From the NCBI RefSeq assembly GCF_965213555.1, contig NZ_OZ243890.1:248001-312000 (forward strand): DNA of 64,000 bases. The letters run 5' to 3'. Made by a program: the position numbers and the translations under genes. The stretch's first letter is position 1, and each line of letters begins with the position of its first letter. The notes beneath the pieces were generated by a model. It did not search any database, was not told the origin of the DNA, and saw only the letters and a list, made by a program, of their open reading frames with translations. This document shows, in pieces, positions 49,878 to 59,447 of the stretch. This DNA comes from Acuticoccus sp965213555. Its GTDB lineage: Bacteria; Pseudomonadota; Alphaproteobacteria; Rhizobiales; Amorphaceae.

Positions 49878-51971
49878 GCGACCATGCGGGCCTCGCGCTC
49901 GGCATCGACATCGGGGGCACGTTCACCGACATCGTCGTCCTCGACCTCGCCGATGGGCGGTCGTGGAGCCACAAGGAGCTCACCACACACGTCGATCCTG
50001 CCGACGGCGTCCTGTCCGGGGTCCGTCACGTCGCAGCCGCGCACGGCCTCGAGCTGTCCCGTGCGACGCGCGTCGCCCACGCCACGACGCTGTTCACCAA
50101 CGCACTCATCGAGCGGCGCGGTGCCGTCACCGGACTGTTGATGACGGCAGGGTTCTCCGACACGCTGCAGATCGGTCGCGAGCGCAAGTACGACCTCTAC
50201 GACCTCGCCATCGAGCGGCCGACGCCGCTCGTCCCGCGCAACCTGTGCGCCGACGTCGCCGAGCGGGTGCACGCCGACGGCTCGGTCGCGGTCCCCCTCG
50301 ACGAGGAGGACCTGCTCGGCGCTGCCCGCCGCCTCGTCGAGGCCGGCGCCACCTCCCTCGCCGTGGTCTTCCTGCACAGCTTCGCCCATCCCGCGCACGA
50401 GCGCCGCGCCGCCGAGCTCCTCCTGGAGGCGTTCCCCGGCGTGGAGGTGACCATCTCCTCGGAGGTGGCGGCGCAGATTCGCGAGTACGAGCGCGCGTCG
50501 ACCACCGCGGTCAACGCGAGCATCAAGCCCCTGGCAGGGCTCTACTTGGAAGGGATGCGCGACCGGCTCGTCGAGCTCGGGGTCGACGCGCCGCTCCACC
50601 TCCTCCTGTCGAACGGCGGCTTGAGCGACGTCGCCGAGGCCAAGCGGGTCCCCGCCCGCCTCCTGGAGTCCGGCCCGGCGGCAGGCGCCATCGCCGCGGC
50701 CCACTTCGGGGCGGCCGATGGCGGCGGCGACCTCCTCGCCTTCGACATGGGCGGAACGACCGCGAAGCTGTGCTGCATCGAGGGCGGAGAGCCGGCCATC
50801 GCCTTCGGCTTCGAGGCGGCCCGCGAGAGGCGCTTCGTGCCGGGCTCGGGGCTGCCGGTGCAGATCTCCGCCATCGACCTCATCGAGATCGGCGCCGGCG
50901 GCGGGTCCATCGCCCGCGTCGACCGGCTCGGGCTGCTCAAGGTCGGGCCGCAGAGCGCGGGCTCCGAGCCGGGGCCCGCCGCCTACGGCCGCGGCGGGAC
51001 CGAGCCCACCGTCACCGACGCCGACTTCCTGCTCGGCTCCCTCGATCCGGCGAGCTTCGCCGGCGGCGGGTTCGGCATCGACATGACCGCTGCGGAGGCC
51101 GCCGTCGGCCGCCTCGCCGAAACGCTCGGGCTCTCGCTCGTGGAGACTGCAGCCGGCATCCGCGACGTCGTCGAGGAGCAGATGGCGGCCGCGGCGCGCA
51201 TGCACCTTGCCGAGCGTGGCGTCGACGCCTCCCGCTTCGCGCTGCTCGCCACCGGCGGCGCCGGCCCCGTGCACGCGGACGGGCTCGCCCGCAAGCTCCG
51301 GCCTGCGGCGGGTCATCTGCCCGCCCTCGGCCGGCGTCGCCTCCGCGCTCGGCCTCCTCCTCGCACCGGCGCGGGCGGACCGCGTCGCCACCGTCGCCGC
51401 CGCCGTCGACACCTGCGACCTCGCCGCCCTCGAGGCCGCCTTCGCCGCGCTGGAGGCGGAGGCGCGCGAGGTCGTCGCCGCCACCGGGGCGGATCCCGCG
51501 AGCGCCACGGTCGAGCGGCTGGCCGATGGCCGGTTCGCCGGACAGGGTTTTGAGTTCACCATCCCGCTGCCGCCAGGCCCCTACGGCGAGGAGGCGGTCC
51601 GCGAGCGCTTCCGCGACGCCTTCCTGACCGCCTATCGCGAGCGCTACGCCTTCGCGCCGCCGGCGCTCGGCATCGAGTTCACCAACATCCGCACCGTGGT
51701 GCGCGCGGGTGAGCCCGCGGTTCGCGGCCTCGCGGGCAGCGCGCCCGGCGACGCCCGCCCCGTGCGCGAGCGTCCCGTCCACTTCCGCGAGGCCGGCGGC
51801 TTCGTGCCGACGCTCGTGATGTGGCGCGAGGCGCTCGCACCAGGCGCCGCGTTCGACGGCCCCGCCGTCGTCGAAGAGGCCGGCTCGACGCTCATCATCG
51901 GCCCCGGCGCCCGCGCGCGCGTGTCGGCCGAGGGCAACATCGTCGTCGACCTGCCCGGGGGAGCCCCATGA
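49874..51971 (+). pseudogene. hyuA: Hydantoinase/oxoprolinase A subunit, frameshifted
   Basis: HyuA proteins are the ATP-binding subunit of hydantoinase/5-oxoprolinase enzymes that open lactam or hydantoin rings. The first frame gives GIDIGGTFTDIVVLDLADG (residues 9-27), the conserved LLAFDMGGTTAKLCCIEGG and LLATGGAGPVHADGLARKL, then turns into Arg-rich noise. The family sequence resumes one frame later as LRRVICPPSAGVASALGLLL and continues to TGA 51969-51971. Removing one C at 51298-51299 would restore an intact 698-residue protein of normal length. It is either a real frameshift or a sequencing indel. It overlaps hyuB (ATGA). Confidence 0.88.
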
Positions 51972-53572
51972 AGGATCGCGCCGTCGACCCCGTCGCGCTC
52001 GAGGTGCTCTGGACGCGGCTCATCTCGGCGGTCGACGAGGCCGCACGCGTCATCGTGCGCACCGCGTTCTCCACCCTGTCGAACGAGGCGAACGACTTCG
52101 CCTGCGTCCTCACCGACGCCGAGGGACACGCGCTCGCCCAGAACAGCGGCTCGATCCCGTCCTTCATCGGCACGCTGCCGGCGACGGTGCGCCACTTCCT
52201 GAACGCGTTCGGTCAGAGCGGCATGTCCCCGGGCGACGTCCTCATCACCAACAACCCGTGGCAAGGCACGGGACACCTCAACGACGTGTGCGTGGTGAAG
52301 CCGATCTACGCCGATGGCACGCTCGTCGCCTTCGCCGCGAGCACCGCGCACGTGCCCGACATCGGCGGCTTCATTCGCTCCATCGTGCCGCGAGAGGTGT
52401 TCGAGGAGGGCTTCCACATCCCCCTCACCAAGCTGATCCGGGCCGGCACCGTCGACGAGACGCTCCTGACGCTCCTCGCCGCCAACGTGCGCACGCCGGA
52501 CCAGACCATCGGCGACGTCTGGGCGCAGGTGAGCGCGCTCAACCTCATCGAGAAGCGCGTGCTGCAGGTGATGGGCGAGCACGGGCTCGCGAGCCTCGAG
52601 GAGTTGGCGAGCGAGCTCTTCGCCCGCGCCGAGGGCGCCATGCGCGAGGCCATCGCGGCGTTGCCGGACGGCACCTACCCGTACGAGCTCACCACGGACG
52701 GGCTCGACGAGCCGTTCGTCTTCAAGGTTGCCGTCACCGTCGCCGGCGACGCCATCACCGTCGACTTCGCAGGGACCTCGCCGGCGCAGCCCCGCGCGAT
52801 CAACTGCGTGTACGCCTACACCTTCGCGATGACGGCCTACGCGCTGAAGTGCCTGCTGGTCCCGGACGTGCCGAACAACGAGGGCATGTACCGGCCGCTT
52901 ACGGTCACCGCCCCGGAGGGAAGCATCCTCAATCCGCGGTTCCCCGCCGCGGTGGGCGGGCGCTCCAGCACCGGGCACTACGTCCCCGTCGCCGTCATCG
53001 GCGCGCTCGCCCCGGTGCTGCCCGACCGCGCGATCGCCGGCGTCGGCTCGCCGCTGTGGTGCCTGACGCAGACCGGGACACGGGACGACGGCCGGCCCTA
53101 CGCCAACGTGATGTTCTTCAACGGAGGCATGGGTGCGCTCGCCGGCAAGGACGGCGAGGCGGCGCTGTCGTGGCCGAGCAACATTTCCTCGACCCCGGTG
53201 GAGGTGGCCGAGGCGAACAGTCCGTTCGTGTTCCACCACAAGCGCCTTGTGCCGAACTCCGGCGGCGCCGGACGCCACCGCGGCGGGCTCGGCCAGGAGA
53301 TCGTCCTGGAGAGCCGTTCGGAGCGTCCCATCTCGGTGATCTTCCTCGCCGAGCGCACGCGCGAGCCGGCGCCGGGCCTCGCCGGTGGCGGCCCTGGACG
53401 GCCCGGCGCGGTGGAGATCGACGGCCGTCCGGTGGACAACCGCGCCCAGCACATCATTGCCCGGGGCGGGCGCATCCTCCTACGCACGCCCGGCGGCGGC
53501 GGCCACGGCCCGCCCGCCGAGCGGGACGCCGACGACGTCGCCCGTGACGCGAGGCTCGGCATCACCAGCTGA
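51968..53572 (+). CDS. hyuB: Hydantoinase/oxoprolinase B subunit
   Basis: A 534-residue HyuB protein. VALEVLWTRLISAVDEAARV opens it, followed by DFACVLTDAEGHALAQNSGS, VLITNNPWQGTGHLNDVCVV and the terminal GGLGQEIVLES and TPGGGGHGPP blocks, all typical. With HyuA it would perform ATP-dependent ring opening (N-methylhydantoin, 5-oxoproline or related). It starts within the hyuA stop. It is intact, so loss of hyuA by the frameshift would strand it. The fused TRAP permease upstream suggests its substrate is imported. Confidence 0.92.
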   Translation: MKDRAVDPVALEVLWTRLISAVDEAARVIVRTAFSTLSNEANDFACVLTDAEGHALAQNSGSIPSFIGTLPATVRHFLNAFGQSGMSPGDVLITNNPWQGTGHLNDVCVVKPIYADGTLVAFAASTAHVPDIGGFIRSIVPREVFEEGFHIPLTKLIRAGTVDETLLTLLAANVRTPDQTIGDVWAQVSALNLIEKRVLQVMGEHGLASLEELASELFARAEGAMREAIAALPDGTYPYELTTDGLDEPFVFKVAVTVAGDAITVDFAGTSPAQPRAINCVYAYTFAMTAYALKCLLVPDVPNNEGMYRPLTVTAPEGSILNPRFPAAVGGRSSTGHYVPVAVIGALAPVLPDRAIAGVGSPLWCLTQTGTRDDGRPYANVMFFNGGMGALAGKDGEAALSWPSNISSTPVEVAEANSPFVFHHKRLVPNSGGAGRHRGGLGQEIVLESRSERPISVIFLAERTREPAPGLAGGGPGRPGAVEIDGRPVDNRAQHIIARGGRILLRTPGGGGHGPPAERDADDVARDARLGITS

Positions 53573-53876
53573 GAAAGACTTGTTCGGATCGAAGTCGTAC
53601 CCACGAATGGAAGACGAGTTGCCAGCCTTCTCGGATGTGAAGGCGCGAGGCCCCCTCCAGCGGGTTGGCGTCCAACGGGGACGGCGGAAGGAGCGGAGGC
53701 TCGCTTCGGTGGCGTCAACCGCCCTGCGCACGCCGTCGACCTTGGATGCCCTCTACGACCTGTCGCCGCAGATCGACCCATCGTCCGGTCCCAGGCCGAC
53801 CGCCCTGCCGGATGACTTCGAAGACAGCGCATCGGAGGAGGTCCTACGAAGGTTCGTGACCCAGGAATGGTTGAAC
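53573..53876. other. 304-bp intergenic stretch without a supported gene
   Basis: The DNA between the hyuB stop and the uracil-DNA glycosylase stop is visibly less GC-rich than its surroundings. An open plus-strand frame from ATG 53607 runs through it but continues antisense into the glycosylase gene and has no recognisable domain. It could be decayed coding DNA or regulatory sequence. No strong hairpin was seen. Confidence 0.4.
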
Positions 53877-54665
53877 CTACTCGAAGGGCACGCGGCGCTC
53901 CTTGAGGCGGCGATGGACGGCGAGGAGGTCCTGCCAGGCCCGCGCCTTCTGCGCAGGGTTGCGCAGCAGGAACGCCGGGTGGAGCGTCGCCATGGCGTCG
54001 ATCTCCAGTTCGCCGGCGTCGAAGCGGCGCCATTGACCGCGCTGGCGCATGATGCCGGCGTCGTTGGCGAACAGCGTCTTCGCCGCGGCGCCGCCGAGCG
54101 CGAGGAGCACCGTTGGCCGCACGAGAGCGATCTCGCAGCGCACGAACACCTCGCAGGTCGCCGTCTCGATGGGGCTCGGCGTGCGGTTCGCCGGCGGCCG
54201 CCAGGGGATGACGTTGGTGATGTAGACGTCCGCGCGGGCCAGGCCGATGGCCGCCAGCATGCGCTCCAAGAGCTGGCCCGAGCGGCCGACGAAGGGACGC
54301 CCCGCCTCGTCCTCGTCCCGGCCCGGCGCTTCGCCGACCAGCATCAGCGGTGCGCCGACCGGGCCTTCCCCGACGCAGGTCGAGCGCGCGAGCCAACGCA
54401 GCGGGCAGCCCTCGAACGTGCGAACCACCGCGTGCAGCGCCTCGAGGGAGGTCGCCTCGCGCGCCACCTCACGGGCCGCCTGGACCGATACGTCGTCCCC
54501 CTCCTCCGTCGCAGGGACCGGCGGCCCCTCGTCGTCGGCGGGCCGCCGCTCCGCTGGCTCGAGCGCGACGAAGCGGTTCTGCGGGACCTCGCGCAACTCG
54601 GTCGTGACGCCGCAGTCGCGCAGGAACAGGGCCAAAGCGCCCCGAACCGGTTGTGCCTCTTCCAT
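53877..54665 (-). CDS. Type-4-like uracil-DNA glycosylase
   Basis: A 262-residue family-4 UDG that excises uracil from DNA. Catalytic motif 1 is VGEAPGRDEDEAGRPFVGRS, motif YITNVIPWRPPANRTPSP follows, and motif 2 is ATLHPAFLLRNPAQKARAW. One Cys in FEGCPLRW and others in the 170s could serve the Fe-S cluster of the family. The N-terminal 80 residues are a variable leader. ATG 54663-54665 is divergent from the ETF-QO gene with a 78-bp spacer, so the two promoters overlap. Confidence 0.9.
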   Translation of the reverse strand: MEEAQPVRGALALFLRDCGVTTELREVPQNRFVALEPAERRPADDEGPPVPATEEGDDVSVQAAREVAREATSLEALHAVVRTFEGCPLRWLARSTCVGEGPVGAPLMLVGEAPGRDEDEAGRPFVGRSGQLLERMLAAIGLARADVYITNVIPWRPPANRTPSPIETATCEVFVRCEIALVRPTVLLALGGAAAKTLFANDAGIMRQRGQWRRFDAGELEIDAMATLHPAFLLRNPAQKARAWQDLLAVHRRLKERRVPFE

Positions 54666-54743
54666 GGCCGCCTACCTTCGACTTAGAACTTTGTAGCACC
54701 AAGGCGCCGTCGAAGAACGGCGCCGAAGCCTTCGAGGGAGCCG

Positions 54744-56405
54744 ATGACGATCGAGCGCGAGCGCATGGATTACGACGTGGTCGTGGTGGGCGCGGGGCCC
54801 GCCGGCCTGTCGACGGCGATCCGACTTAAGCAGCTCGCGGCAGAACGGGATCAGGAGTTGTCGGTCGTGCTGGTGGAGAAGGGCTCGGAGGTCGGCGCCC
54901 ACATCCTGTCCGGTGCCGTCATCGACCCCATCGGCCTCGACAAGCTGCTGCCCGAGTGGCGCACGGACGAGGAGTGCCCGCTGAAGACCGAGGTCACGCG
55001 GGACGTCTTCCGCTTCCTCGGTCCCTCCGGCGGGGTCACGCTGCCCGGCATCTTCATGCCCCGGCGCATGGCGAACCACCGCAACTTCGTCGGCTCGCTG
55101 GGCAGCTTGTGCCGCTGGCTGGGCACCGTGGCGGAAGGCCTCGGCGTCGAGATCTACCCGGGCTTTCCGGCCGCCGAGCTTAAGCGCGACGAGAACGGGG
55201 CGGTGATCGGCATCGTCACCGGCGACTTCGGTGTCGGCCGCGACGGCGAACCGAAGGACGGCTACACGCCGGGGATGGAGCTCGTCGGCAAGTACGTGGT
55301 GCTCGCCGAGGGCGTGCGGGGCTCCCTGTCGAAGAGCGTCATCGAGGAGTTCGGCCTCGCCGAAGGACGCGAGCCGCAGAAGTACGGCATCGGCCTTAAG
55401 GAGCTGTGGCGTGTGAAGGACGAGGTTTTCGAGCCCGGCCTCGTCGTCCACACCATGGGATGGCCGCTCGGCAACTCGACCGGGGGAGGCTCGTTCCTCT
55501 ACCACTACGGCGACAACACCATGGCGCTCGGCTTCGTGGTGCACCTCAACTACTCGAACCCGCACCTCGACCCCTACCGCGAGTTCCAGCGCTTCAAGCT
55601 GCACCCCATGATGGCGGACATGCTGGAGGGTGCCACGCGCGAGGGCTACGGCGCCCGGGCGATCAACGAGGGCGGCTACCAGTCGGTCCCCAAGCTCGCG
55701 TTCCCGGGCGGCTGCCTCGTCGGCTGCGCCGCAGGCTTCGTCAACGTGCCCCGCATCAAGGGCAACCACAACGCGATGCTGACCGGCATCATGGCGGCCG
55801 ACCACATCGCCGACGCCATCCGCGACGGACGCGCCCACGACACGCTGGACGGCTACGAGGACGCCTGGCGGGGCTCGGACGTCGGCCGCGATCTCTACCC
55901 CGTGCGCAACGTGAAGCCGCTGTGGTCGAGGCTCGGCACCGTCGGCGGCGTCGCGGTGGCGGGCTTCGACATGTGGACCAACGAGCTCGGCCGCTTCTCG
56001 CTCATCGGCACGCTCGGCCACGGCGGCACGGATCACGGCAAGCTGAAGGCGGCGGACAAGGCGAAGCCGATCGAGTACCCACGGCTCGACGGCAGCATCA
56101 CCTTCGACCGTGCCTCGTCGGTGTACCTGTCCAACACCAACCACGAGGAGGACCAGCCAGTCCACCTCAAGCTCAAGGAGCCGGAGCTGCAGAAGGTGTC
56201 GGAGTTCGACGTCTACGCCGGGCCGTCGGCCCGGTACTGCCCCGCCGGCGTCTACGAGTGGGATACCGACGGGGACGAAGCGCGGTTCGTGATCAACGCG
56301 CAGAACTGCGTCCACTGCAAGACGTGTGACATCAAGGATCCGAACCAGAACCTCGTCTGGGTGCCGCCCGAGGGTGGCGGCGGTCCAAACTACATCGGCA
56401 TGTAG
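54744..56405 (+). CDS. Electron-transfer flavoprotein--ubiquinone oxidoreductase
   Basis: A 553-residue FAD/4Fe-4S protein on the inner membrane that takes electrons from ETF (beta-oxidation, amino-acid dehydrogenases) to ubiquinone. The FAD motif VVVVGAGPAGLSTAIRLKQL begins near residue 12; the ubiquinone region GWPLGNSTGGGSFLYHYGDN is present; and the cluster ligands are the Cys of ARYCPAGVYE and NCVHCKTCDIKDPNQN. Length is normal. GAGGGAG precedes ATG 54744. It would serve the acyl-CoA oxidation genes elsewhere in the window. Confidence 0.95.
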   Translation: MTIERERMDYDVVVVGAGPAGLSTAIRLKQLAAERDQELSVVLVEKGSEVGAHILSGAVIDPIGLDKLLPEWRTDEECPLKTEVTRDVFRFLGPSGGVTLPGIFMPRRMANHRNFVGSLGSLCRWLGTVAEGLGVEIYPGFPAAELKRDENGAVIGIVTGDFGVGRDGEPKDGYTPGMELVGKYVVLAEGVRGSLSKSVIEEFGLAEGREPQKYGIGLKELWRVKDEVFEPGLVVHTMGWPLGNSTGGGSFLYHYGDNTMALGFVVHLNYSNPHLDPYREFQRFKLHPMMADMLEGATREGYGARAINEGGYQSVPKLAFPGGCLVGCAAGFVNVPRIKGNHNAMLTGIMAADHIADAIRDGRAHDTLDGYEDAWRGSDVGRDLYPVRNVKPLWSRLGTVGGVAVAGFDMWTNELGRFSLIGTLGHGGTDHGKLKAADKAKPIEYPRLDGSITFDRASSVYLSNTNHEEDQPVHLKLKEPELQKVSEFDVYAGPSARYCPAGVYEWDTDGDEARFVINAQNCVHCKTCDIKDPNQNLVWVPPEGGGGPNYIGM

Positions 56406-56416
56406 GGGAGACGGGC

Positions 56417-56686
56417 ATGGCCGAGGCGACGACGCCCTTGTTCCACAACGACGCGGGGGTTCGCCGCGTACGTATCGGCGTCAAGGAGTTCATGTGCATG
56501 GGGGCCCTGCCGCCGCACGATCATCCCCACGAGTTCCTCGACATGGGTGGCGACACCGAGGCGATCTGCCCGTACTGCTCCACGGTGTTCGCCTACGACC
56601 CCGCGCTGGGGATCCACGAGGCGGACCCCGCGACGTGCATCGCGACCGAGTCCGACGCGCGGGGCCTCATCCGCACCAGGGGCTGA
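56417..56686 (+). CDS. Zinc-finger CHCC domain protein
   Basis: An 89-residue protein of the zf-CHCC family, whose mitochondrial relative is the NDUFS6 subunit of complex I. Likely zinc ligands are Cys27 in EFMCMGALPP, one of His34/36/38 in HDHPHEFLDMG, and Cys51/Cys54 in ICPYCSTVF. The function in bacteria is undefined. GGGGAG lies before ATG 56417. It follows the ETF-QO gene by 11 bp and is probably cotranscribed. Confidence 0.85.
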   Translation: MAEATTPLFHNDAGVRRVRIGVKEFMCMGALPPHDHPHEFLDMGGDTEAICPYCSTVFAYDPALGIHEADPATCIATESDARGLIRTRG

Positions 56687-56702
56687 GCGGCCCGACGAAG
56701 CC

Positions 56703-57788
56703 GTGACGATCGCGGTGGTCGGCGGCGGCATCGCAGGCCTCGCCGTCGCGTTGGCCCTGCACGACGTGGACGACGTCGTCGTGCTGGAGCGTCGTTCGAG
56801 CGAGGCGGCCAACGCCGGTGCCGGCATCCAGGTCTCGCCCAACGCCGTGAAGGCGCTCGGCTCCATCGGAGCGGCGGGCGTCGTGGCACTAGCAGCGGAC
56901 GCGCCGGACGGGCTTTGCGTCCTGCCAGCGCACGGGGAGCGGCCGCTCGTCCGGCTCGCGTACCGCCCTGTCATGGAGCAGCGCTTCGGTGCGCCCTACC
57001 TCACCGCCTCCAGGGCCGCGCTGCACGGCGCGCTCGCTCGGGCCGTGGCGGGCCACTCCGTCGAGGTGCGGCACGGCGCGGCCGTGGAGGGGGTGTCGCG
57101 CGCTGGCGATGGATGGCACCTTGGCGGCGTCGACGTCATCGCCCGCTTGGTGATCGCCGCGGACGGGGTCAACTCGGCGGTGCGGCGTGCGGTTGTCGGG
57201 GACGCGCCGCGCGCCACCGGCTGGGTGGCGTGGCGCGGACGCGGGAGGGCGAGTGGGCGGGACACGGTGCTCGCCTTGGGCCACGGCCACCACTTCGTAC
57301 GCTACCCCCTTGCCGGCGGGGCGGACAACTGCGTTCTCCTTGCCCGGGAGCGGGACGGCGGACCCGGCGCGTTGGCGCGGACGCCGAGCGGCCGGCGGAT
57401 CGCGGACGTCGACGGTTGGGCGCCCTGGCCGATCGACGTGCGGCCCCGTCACGTGTTCCACCACCAGGGCATCGGCTTCGCCGGCGACGCAGCCCACGCC
57501 ATGCTGCCCTTCCTCGCGCAAGGGGCGGCCATGGCGCTCGAGGATGCCGCAATGCTCAGGCACGCCGTGCGCGAGCATGGCCCGTGCTCCCGCGCGCTCG
57601 AGGGCTACGCTGCGCTGCGCCGCGGTCGGACCCGCCGGCTGGCTCGCCTCGCCGTGCAGCAGGGAACGATCTACCACCTGCCCTTCCCCATCGACCGGGC
57701 TCGCGACGCGGCGATGAACCGCCTCGGCACGGAGGGCATCCTACGGCGCGTCGCCCCGATCTACGGCTGGCGACCTCCGGAACCGTGA
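56703..57788 (+). CDS. FAD-dependent monooxygenase (salicylate-hydroxylase-like)
   Basis: A 361-residue class-A flavoprotein monooxygenase. The FAD motif IAVVGGGIAGLAVALALHD is at the N-terminus, VIAADGVNSAVRRAV is the second FAD/NADPH region, and GFAGDAAHAMLPFLAQGAAM is the C-terminal GD motif. It would hydroxylate an aromatic compound or ubiquinone precursor using NAD(P)H; UbiH-like roles are possible. The start is GTG 56703, 16 bp after the zinc-finger stop, with a weak site. Its stop abuts the sufE stop in TGATCA. Confidence 0.85.
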   Translation: MTIAVVGGGIAGLAVALALHDVDDVVVLERRSSEAANAGAGIQVSPNAVKALGSIGAAGVVALAADAPDGLCVLPAHGERPLVRLAYRPVMEQRFGAPYLTASRAALHGALARAVAGHSVEVRHGAAVEGVSRAGDGWHLGGVDVIARLVIAADGVNSAVRRAVVGDAPRATGWVAWRGRGRASGRDTVLALGHGHHFVRYPLAGGADNCVLLARERDGGPGALARTPSGRRIADVDGWAPWPIDVRPRHVFHHQGIGFAGDAAHAMLPFLAQGAAMALEDAAMLRHAVREHGPCSRALEGYAALRRGRTRRLARLAVQQGTIYHLPFPIDRARDAAMNRLGTEGILRRVAPIYGWRPPEP

Positions 57789-58205
57789 TCAGGCGGCCTC
57801 GGATGCCAGCCGCGCCGCGTCGGTGCGGATGCGCTTCACCATCGCCGCGAGGCCGTTGGAGCGCTGCGGCGTCAGGTGCTCGTCGAGCTGCAGGCGGCGC
57901 AGGTACGCCTCGACGTCGAGCGTCGGCACGTCGGCGGGCAGCCGCCCTTCGTAGAACGCGATGAGGATCGCGACGAGGCCGCGCACGATCATCGCGTCGC
58001 TGTCGCCGAGGAGCGCCAACTCGTCCTCGCGCTGGCCCGTCATGATCCACACCTTCGACACGCACCCCTCGACCTTCGTGGCCTCGGTCCGCAGCGCGTC
58101 GGGAAACTCCGGCAGCTCGCGCCCGAGCTCGATGACGTAGCGGTAGCGCTCCTCCCAGTCGTCGATGAGCTCGAACGCCTCCGCGATGTCCTCCGATCGT
58201 GTCAT
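57789..58205 (-). CDS. sufE: Cysteine desulfuration protein SufE
   Basis: A 138-residue SufE protein that accepts persulfide sulfur from a SufS-type cysteine desulfurase for Fe-S assembly. The active Cys48 lies in VEGCVSKVWIMTG, and DWEERYRYVIELGRELPEFP is the conserved N-terminal helix. ATG 58203-58205 is preceded by GGGGAGGGG. In alphaproteobacteria sufE is often next to the DUF6456 gene, as here (76 bp apart), though no sufBCDS genes are adjacent. Confidence 0.94.
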   Translation of the reverse strand: MTRSEDIAEAFELIDDWEERYRYVIELGRELPEFPDALRTEATKVEGCVSKVWIMTGQREDELALLGDSDAMIVRGLVAILIAFYEGRLPADVPTLDVEAYLRRLQLDEHLTPQRSNGLAAMVKRIRTDAARLASEAA

Positions 58206-58281
58206 GGTCCCCTCCCCTGCGACCCCAACATGGGGCCGGCGAGGGTCGCCGTCACCGGCACGTGGCCGACGAACGGGTGGG

Positions 58282-59046
58282 TCAGGCGTGCGGCCGGTAG
58301 TCCGCCGCGCCCCACCGCACGAGCGCCGAACGCGACGCCCCCTGGGCGTACGGCCCGAGGCCGTAGTGCGCCACGAGCCGGTCGAGGGCAAGGCGCAGGA
58401 CGACCTTGCCGCTCCGCGCCGGCCACCCGTGCTTCCTTTCCACGACGGACAGCCCAACCTCCTCGCAGCACACCGCGACGAGCACCGACGCGAGGCCCGG
58501 ACCCACGGCGTCGAGCGCCCGCTCGACCCTGCGACGGGCATCGTTCGCCGCCTCCGACACCGAAAGCCGGTCGCGGCGCGCCTCGCCCTTGACCCCACTG
58601 CCGGCCCAGGACTGGGTGACGCGCTCGCGTTGGTGGCCGCGCTCGTGATCGCGGGCCAAGCGGCGGCCGGCCTGAAGCTGCTCGGCGGACAGCATCGGCG
58701 AGCCATCCTTGTCGCGCCGCGTGGCGAGCCAGGTAAGCGGGCACTCGGCCGCGTTGACGACGACGTCCGCGTCGGGGCCGCGATCCTCGACGACGAGCTC
58801 ACGGTGCTGCGCCGTGAACACATCCTGCGGCGTTTCCGCAAGCGCGCGCCGTAGGCAGGCGCGGCCAGCCGCGGTGCGGCGCACGCCGTCCGAGGTCGTG
58901 ATGAGCCCCTCTGCAGCCATGCTGTGCAGGAGCGACGGCTCCACGCGCACGGTCGGGCTGCCGGTCGGCGCGACGACGAGCGTGCCGTCGGTCTCGGTCT
59001 GATGCACGCGGTCCCCAAGGAGCCGCAGGACGCGAGCCGGGCTCAC
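58282..59046 (-). CDS. DUF6456 domain protein (putative HTH regulator)
   Basis: A 254-residue protein with the DUF6456 C-terminal domain. The hallmark block WLATRRDKDGSPMLSAEQLQ and QAGRRLARDHERGHQRERVT are visible, followed by HYGLGPYAQG near the end. The N-terminal 90 residues look like a winged-helix module. The family is alphaproteobacterial and uncharacterised. GTG 59044-59046 overlaps the stop of the DnaA-domain-IV-like gene, so the two are translated together. Confidence 0.8.
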   Translation of the reverse strand: MSPARVLRLLGDRVHQTETDGTLVVAPTGSPTVRVEPSLLHSMAAEGLITTSDGVRRTAAGRACLRRALAETPQDVFTAQHRELVVEDRGPDADVVVNAAECPLTWLATRRDKDGSPMLSAEQLQAGRRLARDHERGHQRERVTQSWAGSGVKGEARRDRLSVSEAANDARRRVERALDAVGPGLASVLVAVCCEEVGLSVVERKHGWPARSGKVVLRLALDRLVAHYGLGPYAQGASRSALVRWGAADYRPHA

Positions 59047-59447
59047 TGCAGCTGCTCCCCGCCGTGTAGACGGCAGAACTCGACCGCGGACAGCCACGAC
59101 TCCAAGGCACCCTCGACCGCGGTGATTATGGCGTCAATGTGGGGGCAGTCGCGTCGGTCCTCCACCACGCGGCAGGCGTGCGCGGCGGTCGTCCGGTCGC
59201 GACTGAACACGGCACCAGCCTCCGTCAACGACCACCCAAATGTTACATGAGCGCAGTACATCGCAATCTGACGCGCGAAGGCGACGGGTGCCGCCCTTCG
59301 GGTCTTCGCGCCAAGCTCGTCGACGGGAAGATTGAGCGCTGCAGCGACGGTGATCTCGATCATGCGGCGGACCGTCCCACGATCGATGGCGTGGCGTGAA
59401 CAACGGAATGGTTGTGCTTCGAGGACTGTCAACTCGTCTGCTTGCAT
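59043..59447 (-). CDS. DnaA domain-IV-like DNA-binding protein
   Basis: A 134-residue protein containing only the C-terminal DNA-binding module of DnaA. ARQIAMYCAHVTFGWSLTEA and VFSRDRTTAAHACRVVED (about residues 55-95) align with the helix-turn-helix and DnaA signature (DHTTVLHA in DnaA, here DRTTAAHA). The AAA+ ATPase domain is absent. It may compete for or recognise DnaA-like boxes; this is inference. ATG 59445-59447 is chosen by domain start; a purine-rich stretch precedes it. It is coupled to the DUF6456 gene. Confidence 0.8.
   Translation of the reverse strand: MQADELTVLEAQPFRCSRHAIDRGTVRRMIEITVAAALNLPVDELGAKTRRAAPVAFARQIAMYCAHVTFGWSLTEAGAVFSRDRTTAAHACRVVEDRRDCPHIDAIITAVEGALESWLSAVEFCRLHGGEQLQ

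Noticed and set aside
48059..51553. Reading a 1164-residue fusion of the TRAP permease and HyuA
   Set aside because: The N-terminal part is an out-of-frame shadow of the fused permease; hyuA begins at ATG 49874.
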